Source: Ignavibacteria bacterium (GTDB lineage: Bacteria > Bacteroidota > Ignavibacteria > Kapaibacteriales > UBA4661). From it: a DNA stretch of 64,000 bases. The stretch is taken from positions 93,439 to 157,438 of the forward strand of contig JACVZY010000071.1 in the NCBI GenBank assembly GCA_014654705.1. The letters run 5' to 3'. Shown here in pieces: positions 25,698 through 33,649 of this stretch (position 1 is the first letter of the stretch; every line of letters begins with the position of its first letter). The notes below the pieces were generated by a model, which worked only from the letters and a program-made list of their open reading frames with translations, was not told the origin of the DNA and made no database searches. Position numbers and translations under genes: made by a program.

Positions 25698-25781
25698 ATG
25701 AACTATATTGAACGCCCATCTCCTCGCACGGCGCTTCAATACGCTTTCGTATGGTCGGCAGCCGTTTTTTCTAACGCCTAA
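25698..25781 (+). CDS. Short ORF with strong ribosome site before the permease
   Basis: A 27-codon frame starts MNYIERPSPRTALQ and ends FSNA, with AAAGGAG 6 bases before its ATG, the best Shine-Dalgarno match in this part of the window. Its stop is 11 bases before the permease ATG. It could be a leader peptide that couples or attenuates permease translation. A small ATACG/CGTAT hairpin lies inside the frame (25739-25752). The peptide resembles nothing I know, and it has no run of one amino acid as in classical attenuators. Whether it is translated is inference. Confidence 0.4.
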   Translation: MNYIERPSPRTALQYAFVWSAAVFSNA

Positions 25782-25792
25782 CTGTACATTGT

Positions 25793-27265
25793 ATGGCACA
25801 GCACGACCAACATCCAACGGCTTCTCAGCACGGTAAGCCGACTTCTGACCACTCCCTTATTCCCACGCTGGGGCTGTTTACGACGGTTTCGATTATTGTC
25901 GGCTCAGTCATAGGATCGGGAATTTTCATGAAGCCTGCACTCATGGCTTCTCAACTTGGTTCGCCACAGCTTTTGCTGTTGGTTTGGGTTGGTGCGGGCT
26001 TGCTGACGCTTATCGGTGCGCTTACGAATGCAGAAATTGCGAGTATGATTACAGCTACCGGCGGGCAATACATTTTTTTTCAGAAGATTTACGGAAATTT
26101 TGTAGCATATATCTACGGCTGGGCAATTTTTTCGGTAATTCAGACCGGCTCTATTGCCAGTATTGCCTACATCTTTTCGACGTACATGGAGTATTTTACC
26201 CAGCTACCACGCCTTGCACCAGAGATGGAGCAAGCAGTCGTCTTGCATTTACCATTTATCGGTAGCATTTTTCCGCTCCAAAATCTTGGTGTAAAAGTGC
26301 TGACGATGCTGCTTATCTGCTCAATGACCTACATCAACTATCTTGGCGTGCGCTTTGGAGGTTTGATTGCCGGCGTGCTCACAACAATGAAAGTGGTTGC
26401 GATGGCGCTGCTCATTTTGGCAAGTTTTGTTTTTGGCACCGGTTCGGCGGCAAATTTCGTGACCTCTGCGCCCAATGCTCCGCACGGAATGAACATTATT
26501 TTTCTGGTCGTGATGGCGACAGCCGGCGCATTCTGGACGTATGACGGATGGAACAATATCACCTATATCGCTGGTGAAGTCAAGGAGCCAAGCCGCACAA
26601 TACCGCGCGGACTGCTCCTCGGAATGTTGATTGTGATTGGCGTGTATGTCTCTATCAACTTGGCATATCTTTACATCCTGCCCGTGGAAACGATGGCAAA
26701 ATCGAAATTGGTTGCTTCGGACGTTGCAACCGCTATTTTCGGCAGCTCCGGCGGCGCCATTATCGCCGCGTGTGTGATTCTTTCGACCTTTGGAACAACC
26801 AACGGTACGATTCTCGCCAGTGCTCGTGTGTATTTCGCCATGGCACGAGAAAAAATGTTCTTTAGTTCCATCGGTAATGTCCATCCGCGCTTTCATACTC
26901 CTGCTAATGCGCTCTTTTTGCAGGCATTTTGGTCGTGCGTCCTGGTCTTGAGCGGTACCTTTGATATGCTAACCGATATGCTCATCTTTGTAACGTGGAT
27001 TTTCTACGCTTTGGGAGCATACGGAGTGTTTGTGCTGCGTAAAAAAATGCCCGATACGCCTCGTCCTTACAAGGTTTGGGGCTATCCATTTGTCCCTGCA
27101 ATTTTTGTTCTTTTTGCTGCTGTGTATGTTGTGATTACGCTTTACAACGATGTATCGGCGTATATGAACAATACCTCACCGCTCATTAACTCGGTGTTCG
27201 GATTGTTTTTGGTGGCTACCGGTTTGCCGTTTTATTACTATTTCCAACGCAAGAAACAAGCGTAG
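25793..27265 (+). CDS. APC-family amino acid permease
   Basis: Inner-membrane amino acid transporter, 490 residues, about 12-14 membrane spans. The family opening LFTTVSIIVGSVIGSGIFMKPALM is near residue 30-50, and the later segments TYDGWNNITYIAGEVKEPSRTIPRGLLLG and STFGTTNGTILASARVYFAMAREK are those of the LAT/YfnA group of APC transporters. Substrate is not decidable by eye. A short ORF with a strong ribosome site precedes it by 11 bases, and a small hairpin follows its stop. Confidence 0.88.
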   Translation: MAQHDQHPTASQHGKPTSDHSLIPTLGLFTTVSIIVGSVIGSGIFMKPALMASQLGSPQLLLLVWVGAGLLTLIGALTNAEIASMITATGGQYIFFQKIYGNFVAYIYGWAIFSVIQTGSIASIAYIFSTYMEYFTQLPRLAPEMEQAVVLHLPFIGSIFPLQNLGVKVLTMLLICSMTYINYLGVRFGGLIAGVLTTMKVVAMALLILASFVFGTGSAANFVTSAPNAPHGMNIIFLVVMATAGAFWTYDGWNNITYIAGEVKEPSRTIPRGLLLGMLIVIGVYVSINLAYLYILPVETMAKSKLVASDVATAIFGSSGGAIIAACVILSTFGTTNGTILASARVYFAMAREKMFFSSIGNVHPRFHTPANALFLQAFWSCVLVLSGTFDMLTDMLIFVTWIFYALGAYGVFVLRKKMPDTPRPYKVWGYPFVPAIFVLFAAVYVVITLYNDVSAYMNNTSPLINSVFGLFLVATGLPFYYYFQRKKQA

Positions 27266-27282
27266 CGCCTGAATATAAGGCG
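27266..27282 (+). terminator. Small hairpin after the permease gene
   Basis: CGCCT (27266-27270) pairs with AGGCG (27278-27282) around a 7-base loop, directly after the permease stop codon and followed by TTTG. The stem is short, so a terminator role is only possible. Confidence 0.3.
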
Positions 27283-27340
27283 TTTGTAGTGTATTGTTCT
27301 TGCGTATTCTATCGCTGAGTTTTTTCAGGAGAAATTCCCA

Positions 27341-29569
27341 ATGGATACGAGACCAATTTCCACTCTTACGCCCTTCCGTACTCTGGGGCAGAGATTGAAG
27401 CAGTGCTTGACGTTATGTCTTCTGCCGTTGTGCGCAAGTATCGTTCTGACTGCTTCTTCAAGCAATCCGCCGCACGTCACTTTACAACAGGAAGGTGCAT
27501 ACACCTTTCCTTACAAAAAAGCAGGATTGACCGAGCGTCAAGCTGCCGCTTATCTTCTCGACCGCTTTGCCTTTGGGGCGCGTCCGGGCGATGTGGATGC
27601 GGTTGTGCAAAAAGGGCTGGAGCGCTGGTTTGAAGAGCAGTTGCAAGGAACGCTGCCCGAACCGGAATTAAACAACCGCCTCTCAGCGCTATCAACGCTT
27701 TCTATGGCGAATGAGGAAATTGTGAAAACTTTCCCTAATCCCGGTTTTGTGCTCCGACAAGCCATTCAAGACGGTGTGATTGGAAGCGATGCCGTTAAGG
27801 GGAATAATGCTCAGGGGGCAAATAATGCCGATGGGAAGCCCTATCGAGCCGAATTGCTGAAATATGCAAAGTCCAAAGGCTACCGCCTCAAACGCGAATT
27901 GCATGGAGAAATGTATGCGGAGAAGCTCTTCCGCGCCGTGCAATCGCCCAATCAACTCCGCGAGGTGCTCACGGATTTCTGGTTCAACCATTTCAACGTC
28001 TCCATCACCGACAACCAAGCCGACCAATATGTGATGACCTACGAGCGCGATGCGATTCGTCCGAACGTTACCGGTACGTTCCGGGCGCTCTTGGGTGCGA
28101 CGGCAAAGCACCCCGCGATGCTTGCGTATTTAGATAATGCTCAATCTACCGCACCTGACGGCACACCGACAACGACATCCCTTGTGCTTGACACCATGCG
28201 GAATGCTAACGGTCTGCGCGGTGCTGTGCAGCGTCGTGTCATTGATTCCGGTCTTGCCAAAACAGCACGGCAGCGAGATTCTCTCCTTGAAAAACTTCCC
28301 TCCGAACTCCAGCCGCGCAAGGGTATCAACGAAAATTACGCCCGCGAACTTATGGAACTGCATACTTTGGGCGTAGATGGTGGATACTCACAGAAAGATG
28401 TTACCGAAGCGGCACGAGTGCTGACAGGATGGACAATTTTTCCGATGGGACCCAACGCCAACCGCTTACGAGACCGTCTTACAGAACGCCCAGAACGCTC
28501 GAAAATGCTGGGTTTCGTGCGAGAAGGTGATTTTCTTTTCCGTGCTGATGTACATGACGCTACTCCCAAGACAGTAATGGGCGAGGTCTTTCCGGCTGGT
28601 GGCGGCAAGGACGAAGGAGAGCGACTGCTTGATATGCTTGCCAAACATCCCGCCACGGCAAAATTTATCTGCGGAAAAATTGCAACACGGTTTGTTGCCG
28701 ATGCTCCGCCGGAAACACTTCTTAAACGCATGAGTACTACATTTCTTGACCGAAACGGCGACATAAAAGAAGTGCTGCGTGTGCTCGCCGCATCGGATGA
28801 GTTTTGGGGTGTTGAGCAGCCAGTAAGCCAGCCAGCGATTGTACCATCGGTGCAAACTGGTAAGCAAACGAAAAAATCAAAAATTCAAGCTACAAACAAG
28901 CAAATACCCGCCGCCCAAGCAACCAAGCCGCAAACAAATCTCCGCAGCAAAATTAAATCGCCGTTTGAGCTTGCCGTAAGTGCGCTTCGCGCTATGAATG
29001 CTGATGTGGTGCGTCCGCGCGAGGTGTTGGAGTGGATACGCAAAATTGGGCAGCCGCTCTACGCCTATCAAGCGCCGACCGGATTCCCTGACCGTGCGGA
29101 GGCGTGGATAAACACTGGTGCGCTGCTTGGGCGCATGAATTTTGGTGTTAATCTTGCCTTAGGCAGCATCGGAGGCGTGAAGTTCGACCTTGCAGCGCTC
29201 AATAGCAACCACGAACCACAATCGCTTGATGACGCGCTTGAAACGTACGCCCGACTGCTCATGCCGGAAAGGAATATAAGCGAGACACTGCGACTCTTAA
29301 AGCCTGTTCTCGCCGACCCAGCCTTTACTGAAAAAATTAACGCCGAAGCACAAAAAGCCGGTGAAATGCCGCAACCCGCACCAATGCGCCCTAATGAGCG
29401 CAAGACCACGCGCGAAGCAGAACCCATAATGGCGGATTTGGGGGAAGAATCACAAACCTATGATGTGCCATATAAGGCAAAACTTGAAAAAAGTATAGCA
29501 CTTTCCGGTAGCGCATTAGCACAGGTGGTCGGGATTATTCTAGGTTCGCCGGAATTCCAGCGCCGATAG
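27341..29569 (+). CDS. DUF1800 family exported protein
   Basis: Protein of 742 residues of the large DUF1800 family, found in many environmental bacteria, biochemical role unknown. A signal-like N-terminus (LTLCLLPLCASIVLTASSS) is followed by the family pattern: AAYLLDRFAFGARPGDVDAV, REVLTDFWFNHFNV, GINENYARELMELHTLGVDGGY and VTEAARVLTGWTI. A Lys/Gln/Pro-rich linker sits at about 500-540. AGGAG lies 9 bases before the ATG. DUF1800 genes usually have a DUF1501 gene beside them; here a NUDIX gene follows instead and no DUF1501 is seen. Confidence 0.85.
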   Translation: MDTRPISTLTPFRTLGQRLKQCLTLCLLPLCASIVLTASSSNPPHVTLQQEGAYTFPYKKAGLTERQAAAYLLDRFAFGARPGDVDAVVQKGLERWFEEQLQGTLPEPELNNRLSALSTLSMANEEIVKTFPNPGFVLRQAIQDGVIGSDAVKGNNAQGANNADGKPYRAELLKYAKSKGYRLKRELHGEMYAEKLFRAVQSPNQLREVLTDFWFNHFNVSITDNQADQYVMTYERDAIRPNVTGTFRALLGATAKHPAMLAYLDNAQSTAPDGTPTTTSLVLDTMRNANGLRGAVQRRVIDSGLAKTARQRDSLLEKLPSELQPRKGINENYARELMELHTLGVDGGYSQKDVTEAARVLTGWTIFPMGPNANRLRDRLTERPERSKMLGFVREGDFLFRADVHDATPKTVMGEVFPAGGGKDEGERLLDMLAKHPATAKFICGKIATRFVADAPPETLLKRMSTTFLDRNGDIKEVLRVLAASDEFWGVEQPVSQPAIVPSVQTGKQTKKSKIQATNKQIPAAQATKPQTNLRSKIKSPFELAVSALRAMNADVVRPREVLEWIRKIGQPLYAYQAPTGFPDRAEAWINTGALLGRMNFGVNLALGSIGGVKFDLAALNSNHEPQSLDDALETYARLLMPERNISETLRLLKPVLADPAFTEKINAEAQKAGEMPQPAPMRPNERKTTREAEPIMADLGEESQTYDVPYKAKLEKSIALSGSALAQVVGIILGSPEFQRR

Positions 29570-29686
29570 AGCGATTATGGCATTTGAGAAGAGAACCAAC
29601 TATATCTTGCTTAGTTCTTGCATAGCGTTTTGAAGAATCCTATTTTGAGGCAAAAATATGTTTCACGCTATCTCGAAATTCCGGCA

Positions 29687-30250
29687 ATGCACCGTCAACA
29701 TCTTCTTACACTTCTCAAGGACTACTCTCCGCGCAGCAACTATGAGCGAGAGACACGAGACGCTATCACTGCTTTCGTCAAGGAACATATTGATTGCTTT
29801 ATGCGTGAATTGCTCGTAGGGCACATTACAGGCTCGGCATGGGTGGTAAATAAAGCAATGACTAAAACGCTCTTGACACACCACAATAAACTTGACAAAT
29901 GGCTTCAACTGGGCGGTCATTGCGACGGTGATAGTGATGTCTTGCGCGTGGCGCTTCGGGAAGCTGTGGAGGAATCCGGTGTATATGACATTGTTCCCCA
30001 CAGCCCTGATATATTCGACCTTGATATTCATAAAATTCCCGAACGGCGCACGGAAACAGTCGTTGAGCCTGCTCATCTGCACTACGATATCCGCTTTCTA
30101 CTCATTGCTGATGAGAGTGAACCACTTGCTATTACAGCAGAATCAAAAGATTTGCAATGGGTGGAACTGGATAATGTACAGCAACTCACCAGCGAAGAAT
30201 CAATGCGGCGCATGGTAGCAAAAACCCACCAGACAAGGCATCAAGGCTGA
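29687..30250 (+). CDS. NUDIX hydrolase
   Basis: Predicted nucleoside-diphosphate-linked hydrolase, ~187 residues. The NUDIX box reads GHCDGDSDVLRVALREAVEESGV: the REAVEESG core is intact, while the first Glu of Gx5E is Ser, as in the GGHxDGDxDL subgroup. The next part, HLHYDIRFLLIAD, is typical. I use the ATG at 29687; the open frame extends to a TTG at 29618 whose extra residues I cannot support. Its last 10 bases overlap the end of the convergent DUF4249-like gene. Confidence 0.82.
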   Translation: MHRQHLLTLLKDYSPRSNYERETRDAITAFVKEHIDCFMRELLVGHITGSAWVVNKAMTKTLLTHHNKLDKWLQLGGHCDGDSDVLRVALREAVEESGVYDIVPHSPDIFDLDIHKIPERRTETVVEPAHLHYDIRFLLIADESEPLAITAESKDLQWVELDNVQQLTSEESMRRMVAKTHQTRHQG

Positions 30251-31185
30251 TTTTTGTAGAGGAATGTGCGGTGCTTGGCAATGGAAGCCGAGCCAAATAC
30301 ACCCAAGCCGCCTTCGATGCTTCCCAAACGGTAGTTGAATCGTGGATTTTGTGCCAAATTTGTCTGACGGAACCAGTTCGCCCAATGAATGTCAGGCGCA
30401 TAAATCCTGAGTTCGTGTACGCCGAACCATTTGAACGCCGTCCAGATAACGGGCGTAAGCGTTACGGCACGAATACCTGAGCGAACAGTCTCATTATAGC
30501 GTGGCAGTCGGATCTCAAAAAAACGCTCAATGCGCCGATTCTTCTCGCTTGTGGGGGGACGCAAATATGTGCCGTAACCAAGCGTATCAAGACATTCTGT
30601 TGAAAAAATGTAATCCGTGATACCAGTAATTGGTGTCCACGAGATAATAAGTGAATCCGGCGAAGGCAGTCGTGTCGTGTCTTGCGGATATTGGAGAGTA
30701 TCCTTAGGCGCACGAATCCATCGTATTTGGTCGGGAGTAGTCGTTGTGCCGCGCAGAGTCAAGCGCGTTGTGCGGTCGAGCTTGAGAAAACTTGCTTCAA
30801 ATCGGTAGGTAGTGTTTGCTTTCACCCGCACATCCGATGGTGCTTTATAGGTAAACGTTGTAGGGTCAAAAGTGAGCGCAATCGCACGGTCATTCTCGAA
30901 TATGCGGACTTCTGCATCGCGCACCGCTGCGCCTTCCAGCGTAAAAGCAGTATCAATTCTGAGCGACCGCATAAGACGAACATCTTCCATAGGCTCGCCC
31001 ACTATCAGCAAGCCTTGTACGGCATAATCTTCAATGTAGTCTTTAATTTCGGGGCTACCGAAAAAATCACCGAAGCCCGATGCCTCACAAGCAGTCAAAG
31101 CAAACGCTGCAAAAAGCAAGTTTAAGGCATTGCGGAATCTGGTACAGAGGGTGGTGCAGTCTTTAGCTTTGATACAGAATCTCAT
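30241..31185 (-). CDS. DUF4249-like lipoprotein
   Basis: Outer-membrane-type lipoprotein of 314 residues. The leader ends in the lipobox LTAC near residue 33. The body has the pattern of Bacteroidota DUF4249 proteins: IEDYAVQGLLIVGEPMEDVRL, GAAVRDAEVRIFENDRAI, YRFEASF and a late GGLGVFGSASI. In that family the gene often neighbours TonB-dependent receptors, but none is here. Its ATG abuts the stop of the RDD gene (TAAATG), so the two are co-transcribed. The assignment is by pattern and is moderately sure. Confidence 0.7.
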   Translation of the reverse strand: MRFCIKAKDCTTLCTRFRNALNLLFAAFALTACEASGFGDFFGSPEIKDYIEDYAVQGLLIVGEPMEDVRLMRSLRIDTAFTLEGAAVRDAEVRIFENDRAIALTFDPTTFTYKAPSDVRVKANTTYRFEASFLKLDRTTRLTLRGTTTTPDQIRWIRAPKDTLQYPQDTTRLPSPDSLIISWTPITGITDYIFSTECLDTLGYGTYLRPPTSEKNRRIERFFEIRLPRYNETVRSGIRAVTLTPVIWTAFKWFGVHELRIYAPDIHWANWFRQTNLAQNPRFNYRLGSIEGGLGVFGSASIAKHRTFLYKNQP

Positions 31186-31764
31186 TTACACGTCCCCCCG
31201 AAAATAGACTGCCGAATGAACTGCCATATCGTGCAGCGCCTGACGCTGCGCTCCCAGCGCAAGCAAGCATCCGCAGGTGATGAGAAAACTCAAAATAGAG
31301 CCAACGGTAGAAGTAAAAGGAATGAGCGCAAGCGCGTACATTCCGTACTTGAGCGCCCAACGCCGGAGCAGGAGCACCCGCGAGGCAGGAGTACCTTCAT
31401 CACTGCCAATAACAATCCCCATAAGACGCTTACCGGGCGAGGCATTCGTGAAGAGTTCACTGAGACTGTAAAGCAACATCACAAGATTGTTGAGCGTCGC
31501 CAGCACGAAAATCATGCCAGTGTTGATGTTGAGCGCCTGCAGCATCTCTTCTGCTTCATCATCGGAAGAATCGGTATCGCTGAAAATGCTAAACTCGGTA
31601 TCGTCATCCAGATGCAACACCCGCAAAATTGTCGTCCCAACGGTGAAAGCAAGAGTGACGGCAATAATTGCAACGATAAAATTATCTAGCAGCATTGCGG
31701 CAAAGCGCCGCCCAAAGCCGACGCGCTCGGGTTGGTCGTAGTAATTGTCAGAAAAAGTGTTCAT
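31186..31764 (-). CDS. RDD family membrane protein
   Basis: Inner-membrane protein of ~192 residues with the RDD pattern: GFGRRFAAMLLDNFI at the N-terminus (Arg and Asp of the name), then ASPGKRLMGIVI, and the closing LHDMAVHSAVY. Three or more hydrophobic segments are visible, with an acidic loop (DDDTEFSIFSDTDSSDDEAEE) between the first two. Start is the ATG at 31764; an upstream frame adds 30 poorly supported residues. Function of the family is varied and unclear. Confidence 0.82.
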   Translation of the reverse strand: MNTFSDNYYDQPERVGFGRRFAAMLLDNFIVAIIAVTLAFTVGTTILRVLHLDDDTEFSIFSDTDSSDDEAEEMLQALNINTGMIFVLATLNNLVMLLYSLSELFTNASPGKRLMGIVIGSDEGTPASRVLLLRRWALKYGMYALALIPFTSTVGSILSFLITCGCLLALGAQRQALHDMAVHSAVYFRGDV

Positions 31765-31819
31765 TGTGTACGTTGTTAAAAAAAACGAAATGGTACTTGA
31801 ATTTGAGTTTTTTCGTCGT

Positions 31820-32845
31820 TTACGGCATTTTGGCGAGAGATTCCGCATATGCACTTGCCTTCAGAAATTGCACGGCATCGTTCGTTGTCAACATTGCTTT
31901 GAGTGCTTCGTGCTTATCTGCCATGCGATTGTAGTACGCTTTGCATATTTGATAGCCAATCCAATATCCCAAATCTGCCGGTCGGTCGGTCGAGTTTGAG
32001 CCGTTGTAGAGCCATCGGCTATAATCTGTCCCGTTCATAACCGACTCAAATTCTTTCCAGAGTTCCTTTTCGCGGGGGGCGGCGAACTCGCGGACATGGT
32101 TGTTAATTGTTGCACCAGCAATAAGTTCACTGACAAAATCGGCAGCTCCTTCGTGAATACTCTGTTCCAATAATGTTCGCCCTCGCAAGACAGAAAATCG
32201 TAGAAAAGGTTGCTGCGAATGAATAAGCTCATGAGCGATAATGTATGGTAACTTGTCAAGGGTCTGGGTGACATTACGGAACCAAGGATTCTTAAAAAAA
32301 ATGTTTTTATCGAAATTCTTTGGAAGAGAATAGAATTCTGCTCCAATAAGGAGACCAGTTCTCGTCAGTGTGCCTCCGCTAGAGAATCTCCCAATGATGA
32401 AATAAATATCTGGGAACACAGCTTCGGGATATATGTTCTTAAACACAAAAAAATGTTGTCGTATCACGCTATCCATATCCAGGAGTTTTAAGGTTTGAGG
32501 TCGAATCGTATCATAGTATTTCTTGGATCGCATGATAGTTTCGGAAAAGCTCCTTCTGTTTCCAATCCTTTCTAATGCCTCAAAATCAATTAAGCCGAGT
32601 GTCGCTTTTGCAAAATATAGGCTATCAAACACTCTGATGACTGTTTGTGTATCCCCTTTCTGGATTGCCTCCTGAGCAATATCGTATGCTTTCCAAAAAT
32701 TCTCGACGTCCGTCGTAATGAATTTTGCCGCCGAAGGGTCTGATGAAGGAGGTGATGTGAAAATTTGACGGGTAATAAAACAACTCTGTAGTACAAGAGT
32801 CAATAGAGCAAGAAAGAAGCAACGATAGAGTTGCATACGATTCAT
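31820..32845 (-). CDS. HExxH metalloprotease-like lipoprotein
   Basis: Putative zinc-dependent protease of ~341 residues, lipid-anchored: a hydrophobic leader (CFFLALLTLVLQSC) ends in a lipobox. The zinc motif HELIH is in LPYIIAHELIHSQQPF, and a downstream SIHEGAADFVSELIAG gives a likely third ligand, as in gluzincin-like and DUF2268/GldB-related proteins. The late YWIGYQICKAYYN segment is also like those families. Start is the ATG at 32845 with the leader; an upstream frame adds 30 residues. The gene is visibly AT-richer than its neighbours. Its target is unknown. Confidence 0.65.
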   Translation of the reverse strand: MNRMQLYRCFFLALLTLVLQSCFITRQIFTSPPSSDPSAAKFITTDVENFWKAYDIAQEAIQKGDTQTVIRVFDSLYFAKATLGLIDFEALERIGNRRSFSETIMRSKKYYDTIRPQTLKLLDMDSVIRQHFFVFKNIYPEAVFPDIYFIIGRFSSGGTLTRTGLLIGAEFYSLPKNFDKNIFFKNPWFRNVTQTLDKLPYIIAHELIHSQQPFLRFSVLRGRTLLEQSIHEGAADFVSELIAGATINNHVREFAAPREKELWKEFESVMNGTDYSRWLYNGSNSTDRPADLGYWIGYQICKAYYNRMADKHEALKAMLTTNDAVQFLKASAYAESLAKMP

Positions 32846-32903
32846 ATGGGATTTCTGAAAAAGATACAACATTCGATAATGGTGAATTGTACTCACGAGA
32901 ATC

Positions 32904-33431
32904 TCAGGAAAAAGTTTCGTCATCGTCATTGTCATGATTAAACCGCTGGCTTGCTTCCCAGCTCTCGCCGCCGCAGGGCGTATAAGTGAGGCTTACGTGT
33001 TCGTCCAGCAATTTACAAAAATGTCCCGTTTCGTCGAAATGACGACATTTAGCACAGAGGGTATTTGCTTCTAAGATACGAGTTTGTGCCTTGAAGCGTT
33101 GGTATTGCATAAACGCCGGATAGACCACCACCAGCCATATCACAGCCAAGCCGACCATCCAGTATTCTTGCAAGTGGTACCGCTCAAAGAGGAACCACAT
33201 TACGAGCATCAATATGCCAAGTTTGATAAGGAACCATGTAATAATCGAACCGACGGTAATTTCCGGTATTGGCTCCGGCTTGTAATTCGGAAAAAGATGC
33301 GGATAAAGTTCGCGCTCGTCCAGCGATCGGTGGGGCGAACGCACAGGCGATGACGGAATGACGGGCAAATCCGTCAGTCCGCGCAACTGAAGCGTCTTAA
33401 ATCGCACCTTGTTGAGAAACCGTCGTATCAT
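32904..33431 (-). CDS. Unrecognised membrane protein with C-terminal Cys cluster
   Basis: Protein of 175 residues I do not recognise. Two adjacent hydrophobic segments lie at about 60-110 (SIITWFLIKLGILMLVMWFLF and WMVGLAVIWLVVVYPAF). The cytoplasmic or periplasmic C-terminus holds four cysteines spaced C-x2-C-x9-C-x13-C, beginning CAKCRHFDETGHFC, and an acidic tail (NDDDE). The cluster suggests zinc or iron-sulfur binding; that is inference. It stands divergent to uvrA and 58 bases before the metalloprotease lipoprotein start on the same strand. Confidence 0.6.
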   Translation of the reverse strand: MIRRFLNKVRFKTLQLRGLTDLPVIPSSPVRSPHRSLDERELYPHLFPNYKPEPIPEITVGSIITWFLIKLGILMLVMWFLFERYHLQEYWMVGLAVIWLVVVYPAFMQYQRFKAQTRILEANTLCAKCRHFDETGHFCKLLDEHVSLTYTPCGGESWEASQRFNHDNDDDETFS

Positions 33432-33449
33432 AAAAATTCACAAAATGTT

Positions 33450-33486
33450 ATTTCGTTGTTGACGAAATGCCAATTTTTTGGCATTT
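33450..33486. repeat. Two overlapping inverted repeats between divergent genes
   Basis: ATTTCGT (33450-33456) pairs with ACGAAAT (33462-33468), and AAATGCCAA (33465-33473) pairs with TTGGCATTT (33478-33486). They share bases 33465-33468, so the two hairpins cannot form together. The site lies in the 218-base region between uvrA and the Cys-cluster membrane gene and could act on either. Confidence 0.5.
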
Positions 33487-33649
33487 TACCGTACTATTTC
33501 TTTACGGCTCTTTCCGCGCTTTTTTGTGTTCATTGTATTACTCGCGCTTGCTTAATTTACACAAAAAACGCCCTTGAGACAAGGAACAATGCAAAACGCT
33601 ATAAATCTCGTACACGCACCTCTGTGCGCTCTCCACTTTTATTGCCACA

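Noticed and set aside
29618-29686. Longer NUDIX start at a TTG
   Set aside because: The added 23 residues have no family support; the ATG at 29687 gives a normal length.
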